Below, piece by piece: positions 59,054 through 64,000 of a DNA stretch of 64,000 nucleotides (its first letter is position 1; the number at the start of each line of letters is the position of its first letter). The notes under the pieces are model-generated. The model searched no databases and was not told the DNA's origin. It was given only the letters and a program-made list of their open reading frames with translations. Source of the DNA: Pelethousia sp034933245. Its GTDB lineage: Bacteria; Bacillota; Clostridia; Christensenellales; CAG-138. The position numbers and the translations under genes are program-made. Location: assembly GCA_034933245.1 (NCBI GenBank), contig JAYFNX010000029.1:1-64000 (forward strand), given 5' to 3'.

Positions 59054-60790
59054 ATGATCAAAAAGCTGCTGGGCAGCGTGCGCGAATACAAACGGGATTC
59101 TTTTCTTGCGCCATTGTTCGTTGCCATGGAGGTGGCGATGGAGGTAATGATCCCGCTCCTTATGGCCAGGCTTATTGACCAGGGCATAGGTGCCGGGAAT
59201 ATGCATACCATTTTGGAGGTTGGCGGCATCCTGGTAGGCACCTGCTTGGTATCCCTTATGTTCGGGGCACTTTCCGGGCATTTTGCAGCCAGCGCTTCCG
59301 CTGGATTTGCTAAAAATCTGAGGCGGGATATGTATTATGCAATCCAGGATTTTTCTTTTTCCAATACGGATCGGTTTTCTACCGCAAGCCTGGTAACTCG
59401 CTTGACCACGGATGTGGTGAATATCCAAAATGCCTATCAGATGGTTATCCGCGTGGCGGTTAGAAGTCCCTTAATGTTATGTTTCTCCCTCTTCATGGTG
59501 CTGAAAATTAACGGAATGATTGCACTGGCATTTGTAGGAATTATTCCCATTTTGGCCTTGGGCCTCTATTTTATTATGACCAACGCGCATCCGATTTTTG
59601 AGCGCGTATTTAAGACGTATGATAAGCTGAACAATGTGGTGCAGGAGAATCTGCGGGGTATCCGGGTGGTAAAAACCTATGTCCGCGAGTCGCATGAAAC
59701 GGAAAAATTCAACGAGGTCTCCAAAGCGATCTATAAGGACTTCACCAAGGCCGAGAAAATTGTGAGCTATGCCATGCCGCTCATGCAGTTTGTGCTTTAC
59801 GGCTCGATCCTTGCGGCAGGCTGGTTAGGCGCCAGGTTTATTGTGGCGGGAACGCTGACCACGGGCGAACTTGTGGGCGTAATCACCTATGCGGTTCAAA
59901 TCCTTGTGAGCCTGATGATGCTTTCCATGATCATTGTGATGCTTGCCATTTCGCGGGCCAGCGCGGAACGGATTTCAGAAGTGCTCCAGGAGAAAAGCGA
60001 TATCATCAATCCCCCTGCTCCCATCTTCGAAGTTGCAGATGGCTCCATAGATTTTGAGAACGTATCCTTTAGCTACGCCAAGGATGCCCGGGAGCCATGC
60101 CTGCAAAATATCGAGCTGCATATTTCCACCGGTTGTACGGTGGGCATCATCGGCGGCACGGGCGCGGGAAAATCCACCCTGGTGCAACTCATTCCCCGTC
60201 TATATGATGCGATCCAAGGCGCGGTGCAGGTAGGGGGCCGGGATGTGCGCGCCTATGACGTGGAAACGCTTCGGCAGGCCGTGGGCATGGTTCTTCAAAA
60301 GAACGTGCTCTTTTCGGGTACGATCCGGGAAAACCTGCTATGGGGCAATGCCGCCGCCACGCAGGAGGAAATGGAGCGGGCTTGCCGATTGGCCCAAGCG
60401 GATGGCTTTATCCGCACATTTGCGGATGGATATGATACCCATATCGAGCAGGGGGGAACCAACGTTTCCGGCGGGCAGCGGCAGCGGCTTTGCATTGCCA
60501 GGGCGCTGCTGAAAAAACCAAAAATCCTTATTCTGGATGATTCCACCAGCGCCGTGGATACTGCTACGGATGCGGCTATCCAGCGCGCTTTTCTGGAAGA
60601 ACTGCCCGATACCACCAAGCTGATTATTGCCCAGCGGGTGGCAAGCGTGCAGGATGCGGATCTAATCGTCGTAATGGAGAAGGGGCGGATCAACGCAGTG
60701 GGCACCCATTCGGAACTTCTGGCATCCAATACGATTTACCAGGAGGTTTATTATTCCCAGACGAAGGGAGGGGACTTTGATGAACAGTAG
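59054..60790 (+). CDS. ABC exporter subunit (TM domain fused to ATPase), first of a pair
   Basis: A 578-residue half-transporter: six TM helices to about residue 310, then an ATPase with Walker A GGTGAGKSTLVQLIPRLYD, Q-loop GMVLQKNVLFSGT, signature NVSGGQRQRLCIARAL and Walker B ILILDDSTSAVDT. The residue after the Walker B Asp is Asp, not the catalytic Glu, marking a degenerate site as in asymmetric heterodimers (TM287/288-like, BmrCD). The start is ATG 59054 behind GGAGGGACGC. The next gene overlaps by 11 bp and supplies the canonical site. Substrates unknown; likely drug or lipid. Confidence 0.92.
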   Translation: MIKKLLGSVREYKRDSFLAPLFVAMEVAMEVMIPLLMARLIDQGIGAGNMHTILEVGGILVGTCLVSLMFGALSGHFAASASAGFAKNLRRDMYYAIQDFSFSNTDRFSTASLVTRLTTDVVNIQNAYQMVIRVAVRSPLMLCFSLFMVLKINGMIALAFVGIIPILALGLYFIMTNAHPIFERVFKTYDKLNNVVQENLRGIRVVKTYVRESHETEKFNEVSKAIYKDFTKAEKIVSYAMPLMQFVLYGSILAAGWLGARFIVAGTLTTGELVGVITYAVQILVSLMMLSMIIVMLAISRASAERISEVLQEKSDIINPPAPIFEVADGSIDFENVSFSYAKDAREPCLQNIELHISTGCTVGIIGGTGAGKSTLVQLIPRLYDAIQGAVQVGGRDVRAYDVETLRQAVGMVLQKNVLFSGTIRENLLWGNAAATQEEMERACRLAQADGFIRTFADGYDTHIEQGGTNVSGGQRQRLCIARALLKKPKILILDDSTSAVDTATDAAIQRAFLEELPDTTKLIIAQRVASVQDADLIVVMEKGRINAVGTHSELLASNTIYQEVYYSQTKGGDFDEQ

Positions 60791-62684
60791 AATGCCCGGG
60801 GGAGTAAAAATGCCCGGCCAAAAATTCGACAAGGCTACCGTTAAACGGCTGCTGGCCTATATCGTGCGTCCCTACAAGCTGCGGTGCGCTCTGATCGTTA
60901 TCCTCATTTTGATTAACGCCCTTGGGGGCGTGGTAACGACCATCTTCCTGCGCACCCTCATTGACGACTATATTACGCCAATGCTTACCCAAGCCAATCC
61001 GGCTTTTGACGCCCTTGCCTGGGCGATAGCCCGCATAGCCGGCATCTGCCTGGCGGGTGTGGCCGCGGGCTTTGCCTATATGCGTCTCATGGTAAAAATA
61101 TCCCAGGGGGCGCTAAAAACCATTCGGGATGATATGTTTGCCCACATGCAAACCCTGCCCGTGCAGTATTTTGATACCCATACCCACGGGGATCTGATGA
61201 GCCATTATACCAACGATACCGATACGCTCCGGCAGATGATCAGCCAGTCCCTGCCCAACATGGTTTCTTCGGTGGCCATGGTTATCGCGGTATTTTCGGC
61301 CATGGTATTTCTCAGCCCTCTCCTGGCCCTGTTGGTGTTGGTGTGTATCGTGCTTATGCTCAAGGTATCCCGTAAAATCGCCGGGCAAAGCGGCCGCTTC
61401 TTTGTGGAGCAGCAGCGCTCCCTCGGCCAGATGAACGGCTATATTGAAGAAATGATCCACGGCCAGCGCGTTGTAAAGGTTTTCTGCCATGAGGAAGCGG
61501 CGAAAGAAAACTTTGATAAACTCAATGAACAGCTATGCAAAAACGCCACCAACGCCAATCGGTTTGCCAATATCCTCATGCCCATTATGGGGAATTTGGG
61601 CCACCTTATGTATGTCGTGGTGGCCATTGCCGGCGGGGCTATGGCCATTGGCAGCGTGGGCGCGCTTACCCTGGGAACCATCGCTTCCTTTTTGCAGCTT
61701 ACCCGCAGCTTTGTGATGCCTATTAACCAGGTATCCCAGCAGCTAAACTCCGTTATCATGGCCCTCGCGGGGGCCCAGCGCATCTTCAAGCTCATGGATG
61801 AGCCCGCCGAGGAAGACCAGGGTACGGTAACGTTGGTGCGCGTCCGGGAGGATGCGGCAGGTCAGCTAGAGGAGAGCGCCGTGCGTACGGGAAAGTGGGC
61901 GTGGAAACGTACCGGGTCCGATGGTGCCACGGAATATACCCGGCTGCGGGGAGACGTGCGCTTGGTGGACGTGGACTTTGGCTATGAGCCTGGCAAGCCG
62001 GTGCTGCATGATGTTTTCCTCTATGCAAAGCCCGGGCAGAAAATCGCCTTTGTGGGCGCGACAGGCGCCGGAAAAACTACCATTACAAATCTGCTGAACC
62101 GCTTTTATGATATGGATGCGGGGCAGATCCTTTACGACGGCGTAGATGTGCGGAATATCCGCAAGGATCATCTGCGCCGGAGCCTGGGGATGGTGCTGCA
62201 GGATACCAACCTTTTTACGGGCACGGTGATGGAGAACATCCGATACGGCAAGTTGGATGCCACGGATGCGGATGTGATTGCCGCTGCCAAACTGGCCAAC
62301 GCCCATGATTTTATTACCCGCTTGCCCAAGGGCTATGATACCCTTCTCGCAGGGGATGGAAGCGGCCTTTCCCAAGGCCAGCGCCAGCTCTTGTCCATCG
62401 CAAGGGCGGCTGTGGCGAATCCGCCCGTTATGGTGTTGGATGAAGCCACCAGTTCCATTGATACCCGCACGGAGGCCATTGTGCAGCGGGGAATGGACCA
62501 GCTTATGGAAGGGCGAACGGTGTTTGTCATCGCGCACAGGCTTTCCACGGTTCAGAATGCCCGCGCCATCCTAGTGCTGGAGCAGGGCCGCATTGTGGAA
62601 CGGGGGGATCATGCGGATTTGATGGCGGAAAAGGGGCGGTATTACAGGCTTTATACCGGCTCTTTTGAACAGGAGGAGCTATGA
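60780..62684 (+). CDS. ABC exporter subunit, second of a pair
   Basis: A 634-residue half-transporter: six TM helices to about residue 335, an extra charged insert of about 50 residues before the ATPase (around 345-395), then Walker A GATGAGKTTITNLLNRFYD, signature GLSQGQRQLLSIARAA and Walker B VMVLDEATSSIDT with the catalytic Glu. The signature is LSQGQ, as in many canonical partners. The start is ATG 60780, overlapping the end of the first subunit. The following phosphatase gene overlaps its stop. Confidence 0.92.
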   Translation: MNSRMPGGVKMPGQKFDKATVKRLLAYIVRPYKLRCALIVILILINALGGVVTTIFLRTLIDDYITPMLTQANPAFDALAWAIARIAGICLAGVAAGFAYMRLMVKISQGALKTIRDDMFAHMQTLPVQYFDTHTHGDLMSHYTNDTDTLRQMISQSLPNMVSSVAMVIAVFSAMVFLSPLLALLVLVCIVLMLKVSRKIAGQSGRFFVEQQRSLGQMNGYIEEMIHGQRVVKVFCHEEAAKENFDKLNEQLCKNATNANRFANILMPIMGNLGHLMYVVVAIAGGAMAIGSVGALTLGTIASFLQLTRSFVMPINQVSQQLNSVIMALAGAQRIFKLMDEPAEEDQGTVTLVRVREDAAGQLEESAVRTGKWAWKRTGSDGATEYTRLRGDVRLVDVDFGYEPGKPVLHDVFLYAKPGQKIAFVGATGAGKTTITNLLNRFYDMDAGQILYDGVDVRNIRKDHLRRSLGMVLQDTNLFTGTVMENIRYGKLDATDADVIAAAKLANAHDFITRLPKGYDTLLAGDGSGLSQGQRQLLSIARAAVANPPVMVLDEATSSIDTRTEAIVQRGMDQLMEGRTVFVIAHRLSTVQNARAILVLEQGRIVERGDHADLMAEKGRYYRLYTGSFEQEEL

Positions 62685-63136
62685 AGCGCGTATTGTTTGT
62701 TTGCCACGGCAACATTTGCCGTTCGCCCATGGCCGCCTGTGTGCTCCGCCATCTAGCACGGGAGAAAGGGGTGGAGGAGGATGCACTGCGCATCGATTCG
62801 GCGGCCACCAGCGCGGACGAATTGGGGAGCCCAATCTATCCGCCTGCCAGGCGCACGTTGGAAGCCCATGGCGTTGCTTCGGATGCCCACCGGGCCACTC
62901 GGCTTACCGCGAAGGACTATGACCGCTATGACTACCTGCTGGGCATGGATGGTTACAACATCGGCAATATGGGCCGCATCCTAGGCAAAGACCCGCAAGG
63001 CAAGGTGCACAGGCTGCTGGATTTTACCCATAATCCCAGAGATATTGACGACCCTTGGTATACGGATGATTTCGAGACGACGTTCCGGGATGTTTCAGAG
63101 GGCTGCGAAGCCCTGCTTGCGCAAATGGGCTTCTGA
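62681..63136 (+). CDS. Low-molecular-weight protein-tyrosine phosphatase
   Basis: A 151-residue enzyme with the P-loop VLFVCHGNICRSPMAACVLR (C-x5-R, Cys near residue 8) and the general-acid loop DIDDPWYTDDFETT (DPWY, Asp near residue 126). Such enzymes remove phosphate from protein tyrosine or, in the ArsC relatives, reduce arsenate; the DPW loop supports the phosphatase. The start is ATG 62681 behind AGGAGG, overlapping the exporter stop by 4 bp. The link to the ABC exporter is probably only transcriptional. Confidence 0.94.
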   Translation: MKRVLFVCHGNICRSPMAACVLRHLAREKGVEEDALRIDSAATSADELGSPIYPPARRTLEAHGVASDAHRATRLTAKDYDRYDYLLGMDGYNIGNMGRILGKDPQGKVHRLLDFTHNPRDIDDPWYTDDFETTFRDVSEGCEALLAQMGF

Positions 63137-63172
63137 AAACGGTATGCCCAAGGAACAGAAGGCAAACAAAAA

Positions 63173-63207
63173 AGGCAGGACGCATTTTGTGCGCCTGCCT
63201 CTTTTCC
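63173..63207 (+). terminator. Terminator between convergent phosphatase and CobW-like genes
   Basis: AGGCAGG and CCTGCCT enclose CGCA/TGCG, followed by CTTTTCCTTTT. It lies about 37 bp after the phosphatase stop and just before the CobW-like stop on the other strand. Confidence 0.75.
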
Positions 63208-63218
63208 TTTTCGATAAA

Positions 63219-64000
63219 TTAATAGAACGTGGCCACTTCCTTGGCGGGCTTTTCACCGGGGCCGGCGGATATAACCTTGAGCACGGGCCCTCGGCGGCCG
63301 TATACCGTGTGAAAGCGCAGTTCAACCTTGGCTGTTATCCTGGTCCAGGTGCGGTGCTGTAAATTGGACCGAATCAACTCCGGCGCCCATTCGCAGACCA
63401 GCGCGGAATAGGCGATGTCCTCGGCGCAACAGGTCATCACATGGCGCCCTGCCAGGAAGCAACCCGTAGGTAGCTTGCCCGAAATCGCCGTTAGGCCGGT
63501 AAAACGCACGACTGCTCCGGAATATTTATCCATCTCCTCCAGAATATCCCGGTACCAGATGGCAAAATCCGCATCCGCAATCTCTACCACAGGCGCCTTT
63601 AAATCAAAGGGAAGGGGATCCTCAATCTCATCATATTCCACATGGCCGTCCGGCCATTCAAAGGCAATGGCGCAACGGCGGTTCAGCCCCCGCACAATTT
63701 TATGAAATTCCAGCTTGTCGGTCTTTTCACTGGTACGGTTAAATACCACCAGCTCACAGGCTTGGATTTTATCCACTACCAAGGACCGCATGTTGGCGTT
63801 ATAGGACAGGAAGGTTCCTGCATCTACAAAGAGGAAATTTTGATACACGGCCCAATTCTCCGGCAGGGCGTCAAAAAGCCGCTGCATGGGCCACATCCCG
63901 TTGTATTCCAACACCACCCGCTGGCTATGATATTGCTTCTGCCAGCCCGTTAACTTGGACGGCGTGAGGTCCTCGGCCTTTTCAGCGGTTTTGATATAGA
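63219..64000 (-). CDS. CobW-like GTP-binding/metal protein fused to a DUF1980-like domain (N-terminus outside window)
   Basis: About 260 C-terminal residues are visible; the frame runs to the window edge. The first part (LTPSKLTGWQKQY, RVVLEYNGMWPMQRLF, FLFVDAGTFL and KIQACELVVFNRTSEKTDK, where the NRT segment stands for the G4 specificity motif) matches the end of a COG0523 GTPase. The last 120 residues (VRFTGL, LPTGCFLAGRHVMTCCAEDI, then VELRFHTVYGRRGPVLKV) resemble DUF1980/TIGR03943, with a CC pair as possible metal ligands. The Walker A motif would lie upstream of the window. Proteins of this type are thought to handle metals. Confidence 0.7.
   Translation of the reverse strand, partial: YIKTAEKAEDLTPSKLTGWQKQYHSQRVVLEYNGMWPMQRLFDALPENWAVYQNFLFVDAGTFLSYNANMRSLVVDKIQACELVVFNRTSEKTDKLEFHKIVRGLNRRCAIAFEWPDGHVEYDEIEDPLPFDLKAPVVEIADADFAIWYRDILEEMDKYSGAVVRFTGLTAISGKLPTGCFLAGRHVMTCCAEDIAYSALVCEWAPELIRSNLQHRTWTRITAKVELRFHTVYGRRGPVLKVISAGPGEKPAKEVATFY

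Noticed and set aside
1..64000. UGA reassigned to tryptophan genome-wide
   Set aside because: Many well-defined genes (for example the lysC and asd neighbours, ABC genes and yloV) end at UGA in ATGA overlaps, so UGA is a normal stop outside Sec sites.
1..64000. CRISPR array or cas genes
   Set aside because: No regularly spaced direct repeats and no Cas-like proteins were seen.

Overview
The window looks like a chromosomal segment of an anaerobic, endospore-forming member of the Clostridia (Firmicutes). The evidence is two alpha/beta-type small acid-soluble spore protein genes, an Asp23/YloV/RecG cluster in Firmicutes arrangement, strong AGGAGG ribosome binding sites, and a selenocysteine-decoding betaine reductase locus with in-frame UGA in grdA and grdH. 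Many genes end in UGA, so UGA is an ordinary stop codon except where selenocysteine is decoded. No species can be named from sequence alone.

Positions 1-1480 are the end of a prophage: endolysin C-terminus, XhlA-like lysis protein, a Tad1/Acb2-family candidate anti-defence protein, a phi-LC3-type holin and a small zinc-ribbon protein. The prophage abuts a feoB gene that lacks its 5' end, so it appears integrated inside feoB. Positions 3.7-9.8 kb hold a GntR/FCD regulator, a BCCT transporter and the reductase genes grdA-grdI-grdH. Positions 9.8-13.5 kb hold a ribose-type ABC importer with a PsuG-like (pseudouridine glycosidase family) enzyme that lacks the catalytic lysine.

Positions 14-24 kb are looser. 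They contain a large secreted two-domain metallopeptidase whose M28 half has lost key residues, membrane proteins (Bax-inhibitor-like, DUF4203, CPBP protease), an AraC regulator and several decayed genes. Positions 24-27.5 kb carry a DUF819 membrane protein, an M19 dipeptidase and a decayed IS200-type element. Positions 27.5-31.7 kb hold a molybdate/tungstate ABC importer with a DUF364 protein and a Crp/Fnr regulator. Positions 32.3-39.1 kb form a peptide/amino-acid-derivative island: yjiH-yjiG, an AraC regulator, an M81 (MlrC-like) metallohydrolase, a YfcC-type carrier and an M20D amidohydrolase. Fragments of a second M81 gene and of a mutator-type transposase lie inside or beside it.

From 39.9 kb onward the content is more core-like: tRNA-Glu, a GT4 glycosyltransferase cotranscribed with a BusR-type (GntR + RCK_C, c-di-AMP-responsive family) repressor, the divergent glycine-betaine importer (a substrate-binding/permease fusion plus a CBS ATPase), PadR/DUF2812, an SPL-like radical SAM protein, the threonine branch (ACT protein, thrC, hom, lysC, asd), a SLOG/ribbon-helix-helix pair, recG-yloV-asp23, two SASP genes, a heterodimeric ABC exporter, a low-molecular-weight tyrosine phosphatase and a CobW-like protein cut by the window edge.

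A theme is betaine: it can be imported by the Bus system under probable osmotic/c-di-AMP control and by the BCCT carrier beside the reductase, so it may serve both as osmolyte and as Stickland-type electron acceptor. The grdC, grdD, thioredoxin and sel genes needed for the reductase are not in the window.
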